Shown here: positions 17,088-23,574 of the stretch, piece by piece | Position numbering within the stretch: position 1 is the stretch's first letter | How the letters are laid out: each line of letters starts with the position of its first letter | Origin: JANMDU01 sp031388245 | GTDB lineage: Bacteria; Pseudomonadota; Gammaproteobacteria; Burkholderiales; Burkholderiaceae_C | DNA length: 26,177 bases | NCBI GenBank assembly: GCA_031388245.1 | Contig: JANNED010000184.1 | Coordinates: 1 to 26,177 of the forward strand | Reading direction: 5' to 3' | Notes under the pieces: generated by a model | What the model saw: the letters and a program-made list of their open reading frames with translations, nothing else | The model's database searches: none | What the model was told of the DNA's origin: nothing | Position numbers and translations under genes: made by a program

Positions 17088-17483
17088 ATGAACTATCTCA
17101 ATTCCCGACTCTACGATGGCATCAAAAAAGTGGGTTTTCGCAAATGGTATGAACGAGAATTGCTCTCTAGCCATGCGCACATGGTGCTTGCCTTTCTTTG
17201 CATCATTGGGATGATGGCAGCTTTTGAGGCGTTTCGCGGTGGCACACTTGGCGATAAGTTATTTGATGCTGCGGCGATTGTGGCCTGCGGCGGCATTGGC
17301 ATCTGGGCGCTAAGGCGCTATTTGTATTTGCTCTTGAACGCAGAAGTGATTGCCAATCAGGCCAATTGCCCAGATTGCAAAGTCTATGGCCTGTTTACTG
17401 CGCTTTCTGAAGACAAAGCCAACGGCCATACCCAGGTGCGCTGCCGAAAATGCGCACACGAATGGTTGATAGAAGTCAACTGA
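17088..17483 (+). CDS. Conserved hypothetical membrane protein with C-terminal zinc ribbon-like motif
   Basis: A 131-residue protein. Two hydrophobic segments (about residues 31-48, VLAFLCIIGMMAAFEAF, and 62-78, AAAIVACGGIGIWAL) suggest two membrane helices in a short hairpin. The N-terminus is basic and aromatic (KKVGFRKWYERELLSSHAH). The C-terminal part carries CPDC and, about 28 residues later, CRKC followed by AHEW, the spacing of a zinc ribbon. I recognise it as a protein conserved in related betaproteobacteria, but no function is known to me. It is divergent from uvrA (133 nt between starts) and converges on the next gene with 25 nt between stops. Confidence 0.8.
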   Translation: MNYLNSRLYDGIKKVGFRKWYERELLSSHAHMVLAFLCIIGMMAAFEAFRGGTLGDKLFDAAAIVACGGIGIWALRRYLYLLLNAEVIANQANCPDCKVYGLFTALSEDKANGHTQVRCRKCAHEWLIEVN

Positions 17484-17508
17484 TGCATCGAGTCGCCGAT
17501 GATCCGAA

Positions 17509-18000
17509 CTACGTCGGCTTGCCAAAAATCATGGCGTGAAGTGGCTGGTATTTCGCATCGCCTGCAACGCGGCGAATATCTGGTGCTATTTTTTGCAGCT
17601 TTTCAAGATTATCAACACCTGTCAATGCCATATTCAGGCCAAAGCCTTTAAAACCCAGACTTGAGCATAAAGTGATGGCTGCATTGAGCGCTGCCGCGAG
17701 GTCAGCATCTTCTGCGCCGCTGGCCGCAGAAGTTGGCAATGTTTGCACAGAATCAGCATTCTGACCCAAGCTTTCTGATGCAAGGCTGCTGCCTGAAATG
17801 TCATTCATCGTCACCAAATCGAGCGCGACCAAATCTTCAATGTCCTGCAAGCTCACACCAACAGCAGCCGTCATTTTCACGATCTCATCTGCGCTGCGTT
17901 GGCCATCACACAAGATCAGCGCCGAACGCTGCTGCGCACTCAGGCTTACGGAGCGATCTTTCATCACTTGCATACCCAACACCGTTTTACTGACAGTCAC
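17509..18000 (-). CDS. Conserved hypothetical protein, possible winged-helix N-terminal domain
   Basis: A 163-residue cytoplasmic protein with no recognised family. The N-terminal 70 residues (LSAQQRSALILCDGQRSADEIVKM, then AVGVSLQDIEDLVALDLV) look like a small helical or winged-helix domain of the kind attached to regulators. A low-complexity S/A/D/Q-rich linker (about 72-100) joins it to a C-terminal helical domain (ALNAAITLCSSLGFKGFGLNMALTG). The start is GTG at 18000, because AAGGAG lies at the right distance upstream; an ATG five bases earlier runs at once into a stop. A 7-bp dyad at 18036-18061 precedes the gene. A regulatory role is only a guess. Confidence 0.7.
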   Translation of the reverse strand: MTVSKTVLGMQVMKDRSVSLSAQQRSALILCDGQRSADEIVKMTAAVGVSLQDIEDLVALDLVTMNDISGSSLASESLGQNADSVQTLPTSAASGAEDADLAAALNAAITLCSSLGFKGFGLNMALTGVDNLEKLQKIAPDIRRVAGDAKYQPLHAMIFGKPT

Positions 18001-18035
18001 GCCATGCTCCTTGCAGCAGCAGTTGCTCGCTTACT

Positions 18036-18061
18036 CGTGTAATGTTGGATCATCTTACACG
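18036..18061. promoter_or_regulatory. 7-bp dyad upstream of the hypothetical gene, possible operator
   Basis: CGTGTAA (18036-18042) and TTACACG (18055-18061) are perfect inverted arms with 12 bases between them, about 36-61 bases upstream of the GTG at 18000. A weak minus-strand -10-like TAAGAT overlaps the right-hand arm. This arrangement suits a dimeric regulator, but no regulator can be named. Confidence 0.4.
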
Positions 18062-18103
18062 TGTTGGCTGATTCGTGGAGACTGTGCTGGATGGCGCGAT
18101 TCA

Positions 18104-18138
18104 TAAAAAAACCCGGCACAACTTTCGTCATGCCGGGC
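18104..18138 (-). terminator. Intrinsic terminator of the symporter operon
   Basis: Read on the minus strand, the stem CCCGGCA...TGCCGGG (bases 18137-18131 paired with 18118-18112) has a 12-base loop and is followed immediately by a run of seven T (18111-18105). It lies about 45 bases beyond the symporter stop codon at 18183. Confidence 0.9.
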
Positions 18139-18182
18139 TGATGGACTTTCAAAGCCCTTGAGGTCTATGAAAGCTCAGTGCA

Positions 18183-20312
18183 TCAAGCTGCCTTGATATT
18201 GGGATAGCGCACGTGCTCGATCAGCTCCTGCACTTTCGCATTAGGCGCAGGTGTGAGCAAGCTCACAATGATCAGCACAGCGAAGCCCACAGGCACGCCA
18301 AACACGCCCGCAGAGATGGGCAAAATGCCAAACCACAGATCCACTGGACTGGTCACGCCGAAGATGCTGCGCATCCAGGCATGGTTTTGGATCATGTAAT
18401 AGGCTGTGACTGCCAAGCCAGAGATCATGCCAAGTATGGCACCCATGCTTGAAGCACGCTTCCAGAAAATTCCCAACACGAGTGCCGGGAAGAAAGAGGC
18501 AGCAGCAAACGAGAATGCAGCAGACACCAAGAACAAAATATCCGTCTGCTTGGTCACATACACGTTGTACGCCGTGTAGGCAGCAGCGAGAGCCACCACC
18601 AAGAGCAATATTTTCGACAGCGTCACGCGGCGAGCCGTGGAAGCATTGGGGTCAATCGTCTTGTAGTACACATCGTGTGACAGTGCGTTGGCAATCGTCA
18701 ACAGCAAGCCATCAGCAGTTGACAGTGCAGCAGCCAAGCCGCCGGCGGCCACCATGCCCGAGATCACATAGGGCAAACCACCAATTTCTGGGGTTGCCAG
18801 CACGATGATGTCGCCACCAATGCGCATTTCGCCAAGTTGCATGATGCCATCTTTGTTGATATCAACGACGGACAGCAAGCTCGGATCCACTTTGCTCCAT
18901 GCCGCAATCCAAGCCGGGAGCTTGTCAAACGGCGTGCCAACCAGCACGTTGAAAATCTCGTATTTCACGAGCACAGCCAAAGCGGGCGCTGTGAAATAGA
19001 GCAAGAAGATGAAAAACAGCGACCAAGTCACTGATTCACGCGCTTCTTTCACGCTTGGCGTGGTGTAGTAGCGCATCAGAATGTGTGGCAAAGCCGCAGT
19101 GCCGACCATCAAGCAGAAGATCAGTGCCAAGAAATTGCGACGCGATTCCTCGAAGGTCTTCACAGCTTTGGCATCGCCATCTGGATTGCCAGCATATTGC
19201 TGACCATGCTGTGGCATGCCTGCCAACGGACGTGCGCGTGCATTGTTAGACGCTTGCGCAGCTGTCCAAGCTTTCTTGGCAGCTTCTGCATCCTTTGGCA
19301 AAGCAGCCAGCGCTTTTTCGGCCGCTGTGATCTCAGCGGCAGGGCCATTTGCAGCTTTCAAATCAGCCACTTTTTTCTCGGCAGCCGCCTTGTCGGCAGC
19401 CAGAGCAGCAGGCACATCTTTGAGCTTAGCGCCCAAATCATCTGCATTTTTCTTGAAGATCGCAATCACTTCCAATTCTTTCGGATCGGACATCAATTGC
19501 TTTTCTTTGGCTGTGACTTTTTCAAGTTGTGAGCCATAGATGAGCTGAGGAATAGGTACACCGGTTTGCTTCACAGACAACCAAATCACGGGGATCAGGT
19601 AGGCAATGATCAAGATGATGTATTGCGCCACTTGTGTCCATGTGACAGCGCGCATACCGCCCAAGAATGAGCAGACCAAGATACCGCCCAAACCCAAGAA
19701 GATACCCACTTCAAACGCCACACCCGTCAACCGTGTGGTGATCAGGCCCACACCATAAATCTGCGCCACGACATAGACGAAGGAGCAGAGAATAGCTGCA
19801 AACACACCGACCAAGCGTGCGGCGTTGCCGCCATAGCGCTCGCCCAGAAAATCTGGGATGGTGAACTGGCCGAATTTGCGCATATAAGGCGCAAGGAACA
19901 ACGCGACCAAGCAATAGCCGCCTGTCCAGCCCATGATGAAGGCCAAGCCGCTGTAGCCAGTCAGATACAACGTACCGGCCATACCGATGAACGATGCGGC
20001 AGACATCCAATCAGCGCCTGTGGCCATGCCGTTATAAATCGCTGGGACACGACGACCCGCAACATAGTATTCATCCGCATCGCTGGTGCGGCTCATGATG
20101 CCGATACCGGCATACAGGCCAATGGTGGCGAGCAAGAAGATGAAACCGATCCAGTTACGGGGCAGACCCATTTGCTCTAATACTGCCAGCACGATCACGA
20201 AGGCGACGAAGCCACCGGTGTACCAAGCATAAACTTTGTTGAGTTGCTGCTTGAAAGCAGCATTGGCAGATGAGCGTACGCTACCGCCGGTTGAAGGAGA
20301 CATTCCAGCCAT
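18183..20312 (-). CDS. Sodium:solute symporter, VC_2705/ActP-like large subunit
   Basis: A 709-residue inner-membrane transporter of the SSS family with about 13 hydrophobic segments. The core resembles ActP acetate permease (YYVAGRRVPAIYNGMATGADWMSAASFIGMAGTLY, GGYCLVALFLAPYMRKFGQFTIPDFLGERYGG, ALSTADGLLLTIANALSHD; each is only part of the match). It carries the long hydrophilic, Ala/Lys-rich insertion of about 140 residues (near 245-388) that I associate with the VC_2705 subfamily. An EF-hand-like loop DINKDGIMQLGE lies at 484-495. The start at 20312 is chosen because GAGGAG lies seven bases upstream, and it leaves a 4-nt gap to the small subunit. An upstream ATG at 20345 would run antiparallel to that signal and is rejected. 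Substrate is probably a short carboxylate, unproven. Confidence 0.9.
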   Translation of the reverse strand: MAGMSPSTGGSVRSSANAAFKQQLNKVYAWYTGGFVAFVIVLAVLEQMGLPRNWIGFIFLLATIGLYAGIGIMSRTSDADEYYVAGRRVPAIYNGMATGADWMSAASFIGMAGTLYLTGYSGLAFIMGWTGGYCLVALFLAPYMRKFGQFTIPDFLGERYGGNAARLVGVFAAILCSFVYVVAQIYGVGLITTRLTGVAFEVGIFLGLGGILVCSFLGGMRAVTWTQVAQYIILIIAYLIPVIWLSVKQTGVPIPQLIYGSQLEKVTAKEKQLMSDPKELEVIAIFKKNADDLGAKLKDVPAALAADKAAAEKKVADLKAANGPAAEITAAEKALAALPKDAEAAKKAWTAAQASNNARARPLAGMPQHGQQYAGNPDGDAKAVKTFEESRRNFLALIFCLMVGTAALPHILMRYYTTPSVKEARESVTWSLFFIFLLYFTAPALAVLVKYEIFNVLVGTPFDKLPAWIAAWSKVDPSLLSVVDINKDGIMQLGEMRIGGDIIVLATPEIGGLPYVISGMVAAGGLAAALSTADGLLLTIANALSHDVYYKTIDPNASTARRVTLSKILLLVVALAAAYTAYNVYVTKQTDILFLVSAAFSFAAASFFPALVLGIFWKRASSMGAILGMISGLAVTAYYMIQNHAWMRSIFGVTSPVDLWFGILPISAGVFGVPVGFAVLIIVSLLTPAPNAKVQELIEHVRYPNIKAA

Positions 20313-20316
20313 GTTC

Positions 20317-20574
20317 TTACTCCTCTTCGGCAACGCCGAATTCATGGTCCAAGTTGTTCATGTATCTGGCATAAAACCAGATGATGGCAACATAAATCGC
20401 GAGTGAACCTTGCGCTCCCATGTAAAAGCTGAATGGCCAGCCAAAGAAGTTGAAGTTCAAATCGCGGGCGAAGTAGCTGACCACATAAGTCACAACGAAC
20501 CAAATCGCCAGCAAAATTGCTGTGACTCGCAGGTTCTTTGACCAATAGGCCTGATGCTTTGCTGATACTTGCAT
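20317..20574 (-). CDS. DUF4212 symporter small subunit
   Basis: An 85-residue membrane protein with two hydrophobic helices (VTAILLAIWFVVTYVVSYFA and GSLAIYVAIIWFYARYM). The family hallmarks are the N-terminal HQAYWSKNLRVT, the middle FNFFGWPFSFYMGAQGS, and the C-terminal DHEFGV. Members (DUF4212) occur directly upstream of VC_2705-type sodium:solute symporters and are regarded as their small subunit, as YjcH is to ActP in Escherichia coli. AAGGAG precedes the ATG by eight bases. The symporter gene starts 4 nt after the stop, so the pair is co-expressed. Confidence 0.93.
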   Translation of the reverse strand: MQVSAKHQAYWSKNLRVTAILLAIWFVVTYVVSYFARDLNFNFFGWPFSFYMGAQGSLAIYVAIIWFYARYMNNLDHEFGVAEEE

Positions 20575-20613
20575 TGCATAGTCTCCTTATCGTTAAACAA
20601 TGAAAAGCTGCTG

Positions 20614-20663
20614 CGGCATTTGCATGCCGATTGCATCAACAGCCTGTGCTGCTTTTCAGCAGC
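20614..20663. repeat. Two small perfect hairpins in the symporter leader
   Basis: CGGCAT/ATGCCG (20614-20629, loop TTGC) and GCTGCT/AGCAGC (20648-20663, loop TTTC on the plus strand, GAAA on the minus strand) lie between the TPR gene stop and the small-subunit ATG. Either may attenuate read-through from the TPR gene or shape the 5' leader of the symporter message. Neither is followed by a clear T-run. Confidence 0.4.
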
Positions 20664-20675
20664 GCGGGAAGCCCC

Positions 20676-21251
20676 TCAACTGGCGGGCGAGACGGACAGG
20701 CCCGTTTCGCGTTCCAACTGAGCAGCTACCTTGGGCTCAAACCCTTTGAGATGACGGATGATTTTCCGCGCCTCATCGGGTTGTTGCCGATCCACGTGTA
20801 CGCGAGCCAGCTGATACCAGCCATACGGACTCATGGGTTGCAATTTTGTGTTTTGCTTGAGCGCTTTGATCGCTTCATCAAAGCGTTGCAGGCGAATCAA
20901 TACCAGGCCGAGGCCATACCAAGCGCGGTCTATGTCTGGGCGAAGCGCCACAGCTTTGCTAAACGATGCGCAGGCATCTTCAAACTGGCCTTTTTCTTCT
21001 TGCAAGAAACCAAGGTTGAACCAATGCATGCCGACCTGTGGATGCGTTTGCGTCAAGCGCTCTAGCATGGCAAATGCCTGCGCTTTGCGTTCTGTGATGG
21101 TAAGCAAGTAAGCCATGCTGGCTTGCGGGTAATCATCATCTGGCTGCATGCGAGCCATGCGCTCAAAAACAGATTGCGCACTGTCAAACTGCTCCGCACG
21201 CAACAACAAGCGTGCCCAGATGCGCAAAGCTTTGTATCGAATCACATCCAT
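20676..21251 (-). CDS. Tetratricopeptide repeat protein
   Basis: A protein of about 191 residues consisting almost wholly of TPR units: AEQFDSAQSVFERMARMQPDD, VGMHWFNLGFLQEEKGQFEDACASF, AWYGLGLVLIRLQRFDEAIKAL and YGWYQLARVHVDRQQPDEARKII. The repeats have the usual W-LG-Y-A-F-P pattern, suggesting a protein-protein interaction scaffold. No signal peptide or catalytic domain is visible. The start is placed at ATG 21251, which shares its A with the stop of the upstream membrane gene (TAATG coupling). An in-frame ATG at 21260 would overlap it by ten bases. The partner is unknown; the coupled membrane protein is the obvious candidate. Confidence 0.85.
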   Translation of the reverse strand: MDVIRYKALRIWARLLLRAEQFDSAQSVFERMARMQPDDDYPQASMAYLLTITERKAQAFAMLERLTQTHPQVGMHWFNLGFLQEEKGQFEDACASFSKAVALRPDIDRAWYGLGLVLIRLQRFDEAIKALKQNTKLQPMSPYGWYQLARVHVDRQQPDEARKIIRHLKGFEPKVAAQLERETGLSVSPAS

Positions 21252-21547
21252 TACTTGCATAGCGCCATCCCAATTTGTGTGCAGATGCGCACCTTTTCAA
21301 TCAAGCTGATGATCCACACAAAGCCAAGCAATAAAAACGCAACAAAGGGCACATGGCGATCAATGATGGCCTTGGGCGTGATGAATCGCGCGGCGCTTAC
21401 AAATGGCTTGGTCATCGCTTCGAGGGCTTTGTAGAAAAAATTAGCTTCTCTTTTGTCGCCAGCAAGCAGACCAAGCAACCAGCGCCCAGCCAACCCGAGC
21501 AAGGCAACCTCGCACAACAGTTTGACTATGCTCACCAACAACAACAT
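21251..21547 (-). CDS. Conserved hypothetical small membrane protein
   Basis: A 98-residue protein with an N-terminal hydrophobic helix (about residues 2-28), an amphipathic middle with several basic residues (KREANFFYKALEAMTKPFVSAARFITPK), and a second membrane helix (VPFVAFLLLGFVWIISLI). The architecture loosely recalls YggT-type proteins, but I cannot assign it to that family with confidence. It is conserved in related Burkholderiales next to a TPR gene, as far as I recall. It is translationally coupled to the TPR gene downstream (TAATG), so the two products probably work together. Confidence 0.75.
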   Translation of the reverse strand: MLLLVSIVKLLCEVALLGLAGRWLLGLLAGDKREANFFYKALEAMTKPFVSAARFITPKAIIDRHVPFVAFLLLGFVWIISLIEKVRICTQIGMALCK

Positions 21548-21557
21548 GTGCCGCCTC

Positions 21558-21585
21558 TACGTATTTTTACTATATGAAGTGTCAA
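21558..21585 (-). promoter_or_regulatory. Weak candidate promoter of the membrane protein-TPR unit
   Basis: On the minus strand a consensus TTGACA (21585-21580) is followed 16 bp later by TACGTA (21563-21558), a poor -10 match. The ATG at 21547 is about 10 bases beyond. The -35 match is perfect but the -10 is not, so this is tentative. The 144-nt gap 21548-21691 otherwise shows nothing I can name. Confidence 0.25.
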
Positions 21586-21691
21586 GATCACGCCTGACGA
21601 GTTTCTTACAGCATTGTGCAGTTTTCCTCATTTTGAGCCAAAAATACGGTGAAACCCTATGCGCAACTTCCCTAGCCAAACCGGGAAAGGA

Positions 21692-22342
21692 TCAACTCGG
21701 TGATCTTTTGCGCACCACGCCCGTGGGCAGATTGCCAGCAAGTTGCCAGCTTGGCTTGGTAAACCATTCGTCGCCGCTCACGTAAGCACGCAGCATGGGC
21801 AAGGCATCCAGCCCCCAGAAAAGCTGGCCATCCACTTCAAACGTGGGCACACCAAAAACGCCTTGAGCGATTGCCACGTCTGTGTTTGCTTTGAGCTCTG
21901 CTTTGACGACGGCCTCATGCACTGCACGCCCAGGCTTGAGCTGCTCGGTCAAGGCGATCAGGCGCTCGGCATCACCAGCTTCCTCGCCGCCTTGCCAAAC
22001 ATGCCGGAACAGGGTCTGCGCTGCATAGCGATTGCACGCGCCTTCATGGCCGCAAGCCACTGCCAAACGCAGCAATCCGAGCGGATTGAACGGATGGCTG
22101 GCGGGCATGTGCAAAGGCGTGCCCTGTAGCTTGGCCAGCCAATTGATCTGTCGATATGTCCAGCTACGCTTGGGGGCGATTTCAGCTGGCCCGAGCTGCC
22201 CAAAATGCTGCAAGATCGCGCCGAAGAGCACGGGTTTGTAAGTCACGCTGTGGCTGATGCCTTGCAACGCTTGGGGCAGCGCTTCAAAAGCAAGATAAGC
22301 AAACGGCGAGATCACATCGAAATGGAAAGTGATGTGTTTCAT
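21692..22342 (-). CDS. 2-hydroxychromene-2-carboxylate isomerase (DsbA-like, kappa-GST family)
   Basis: A 216-residue thioredoxin-fold protein of the HCCA isomerase / kappa-class glutathione transferase group. The N-terminal strand and active-site region FHFDVISPFAYLAFEALP carries the serine-proline that replaces the CxxC of DsbA. A helical insertion follows (RSWTYRQINWLAKL, HPFNPLGLLRL). The C-terminal GVFGVPTFEVDGQLFWGLDALPMLRAY is diagnostic. HCCA isomerase is known from naphthalene catabolism, but most homologues, as here, lie outside such clusters and probably isomerise or conjugate another substrate with glutathione. The start is ATG 22342, overlapping the DUF1289 stop by four bases (ATGA). 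An ATG six codons upstream is less likely. Confidence 0.9.
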   Translation of the reverse strand: MKHITFHFDVISPFAYLAFEALPQALQGISHSVTYKPVLFGAILQHFGQLGPAEIAPKRSWTYRQINWLAKLQGTPLHMPASHPFNPLGLLRLAVACGHEGACNRYAAQTLFRHVWQGGEEAGDAERLIALTEQLKPGRAVHEAVVKAELKANTDVAIAQGVFGVPTFEVDGQLFWGLDALPMLRAYVSGDEWFTKPSWQLAGNLPTGVVRKRSPS

Positions 22343-22566
22343 ATGCGCTCCTGCTTGCAAAGCAGCGCCAGCGCTTGATTGAGCTCAGCCTCTGGGAAAG
22401 CAGCACGCGCATGGCGTTGCGGCAAGGTTTGCCACACCGCTTGCTGATACGCAACACTGCCCTGCCCCCAAGCCATGATTTCGTCAATCGTGCGATAGCA
22501 GCCGCGACACCATCCAGTGGCGGCGTCCATCTGGCAGACGGAAATGCAAGGAGAAGATGTAGACAT
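22339..22566 (-). CDS. DUF1289 domain protein
   Basis: A 75-residue protein with the DUF1289 signature: SPCISVCQMD, then GWCRGCYRTIDEIMAWG, with four cysteines (CxxxC and CxxC) likely to bind zinc or an iron-sulfur centre. The rest is a short helical tail. Function in this widely distributed family is unknown. The start at ATG 22566 gives the normal MSTSSPC beginning; an upstream ATG at 22611 would run into the AT-rich repeat and is rejected. The gene is coupled to the isomerase gene through an ATGA overlap. Confidence 0.9.
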   Translation of the reverse strand: MSTSSPCISVCQMDAATGWCRGCYRTIDEIMAWGQGSVAYQQAVWQTLPQRHARAAFPEAELNQALALLCKQERI

Positions 22567-22609
22567 CGTTTTATGATCAAAAATGGAGGTTTGCCGGCAT
22601 TCTGTATGC

Positions 22610-22634
22610 ATAGTATGCTACAAAATTCATAGCA
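22610..22634. repeat. AT-rich hairpin repeat, copy 2 (just after liuE)
   Basis: The arms TGCTA (22616-22620) and TAGCA (22630-22634) enclose a 9-base loop. The 25 bases match 7648-7672 at 22 positions, with the differences confined to three adjacent loop-side bases. Like copy 1 it sits just beyond the stop codon of a minus-strand gene (here liuE, stop at 22645-22647) and in the same orientation. A short T-rich tract follows on the plus strand. Confidence 0.75.
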
Positions 22635-22644
22635 ATTTTACAAA

Positions 22645-23562
22645 TCATCCGGCTCGCTTGTTGAGCAAAGCGGTTGCTGCGCGGGAGTTTGGCTTTCGCC
22701 CCAAGGCACTGCTGATGAATTGACCCGCATCGATCAGTTGATTCAGGTCAATGCCTGTCTCGATCCCCATGCCGTGCAGCATGTACACCACATCTTCCGT
22801 GGCCACATTGCCCGTTGCCCCCTTGGCATACGGGCAGCCGCCCAAGCCAGCAATCGACGATTGGAAATTGAAAACACCCATTTGCAACACGGCCAGTGTG
22901 TTGGCCAAGGCCTGACCATAGGTGTCGTGAAAGTGGCCCGAGACTTCTGCCAACTCAAAGTGCATGAGCGTAGCTTCAAATGCGCGCTGTACTTGGCTGT
23001 TCGTGCCCACACCTATCGTGTCGGCCACATCAACCCGCTCCACGCCGATGCTTTTCATGAGCCCCGCCAAATATCCGACCCGTGATGGCGCGATAGAGCC
23101 TTCATACGGGCAACCTACCGTGCAGCTCATCGCGCCGCGCACGGCGATACCACGCGCTTTAGCAGCCTCTACGACTGGCGCGAAGCGTTCTATGCTCTGC
23201 GCTACACTGCAATTGATATTTTTTTGGCTGAAAGCTTCACTTGCCGCACCAAAGACAACGATTTCATCGGGCTTGATCTGTTGATTGGCCATCGCTGCCT
23301 CAAAACCCTTGAGATTCGGCGTGAGCACCGAGTAACGTACACCGGCTTGGCGCTCAATGCCCGCCATAACCTGAGCGTTATCAGCCATCTGAGGCACCCA
23401 TTTCGGGCTCACATAACTCGTCACCTCGATTTCTTTCAAGCCAGCAGATTGCAGGCGATGGACGAGCTCGATCTTCACCGCAGCATCGATTTGCTGCTTT
23501 TCGTTTTGCAGGCCATCGCGTGGGCCAACATCCATGATGTGGACTTTGCTAGGAAATTTCAT
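22645..23562 (-). CDS. liuE: Hydroxymethylglutaryl-CoA lyase
   Basis: A 305-residue TIM-barrel lyase that cleaves 3-hydroxy-3-methylglutaryl-CoA to acetyl-CoA and acetoacetate, the last step of leucine degradation. Diagnostic segments are DVGPRDGLQNEK (catalytic arginine and aspartate), EVTSYVSPKWVPQMAD, VGCPYEG, HFHDTYGQALAN (metal-binding histidines) and the signature GLGGCPYAKGATGNVATED with the active-site cysteine. The length is normal. It starts 12 nt after the liuD stop, with a GGCGGGTGAG stretch as ribosome binding site, so the two form an operon. Also called mvaB/HMGCL in other organisms. Confidence 0.96.
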   Translation of the reverse strand: MKFPSKVHIMDVGPRDGLQNEKQQIDAAVKIELVHRLQSAGLKEIEVTSYVSPKWVPQMADNAQVMAGIERQAGVRYSVLTPNLKGFEAAMANQQIKPDEIVVFGAASEAFSQKNINCSVAQSIERFAPVVEAAKARGIAVRGAMSCTVGCPYEGSIAPSRVGYLAGLMKSIGVERVDVADTIGVGTNSQVQRAFEATLMHFELAEVSGHFHDTYGQALANTLAVLQMGVFNFQSSIAGLGGCPYAKGATGNVATEDVVYMLHGMGIETGIDLNQLIDAGQFISSALGRKPNSRAATALLNKRAG

Positions 23563-23574
23563 GGCTCACCCGCC

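Noticed and set aside
20313..20345. Upstream ATG extending the symporter by 11 residues
   Set aside because: It would overlap the small-subunit gene, whereas the ATG at 20312 has a strong GAGGAG site.
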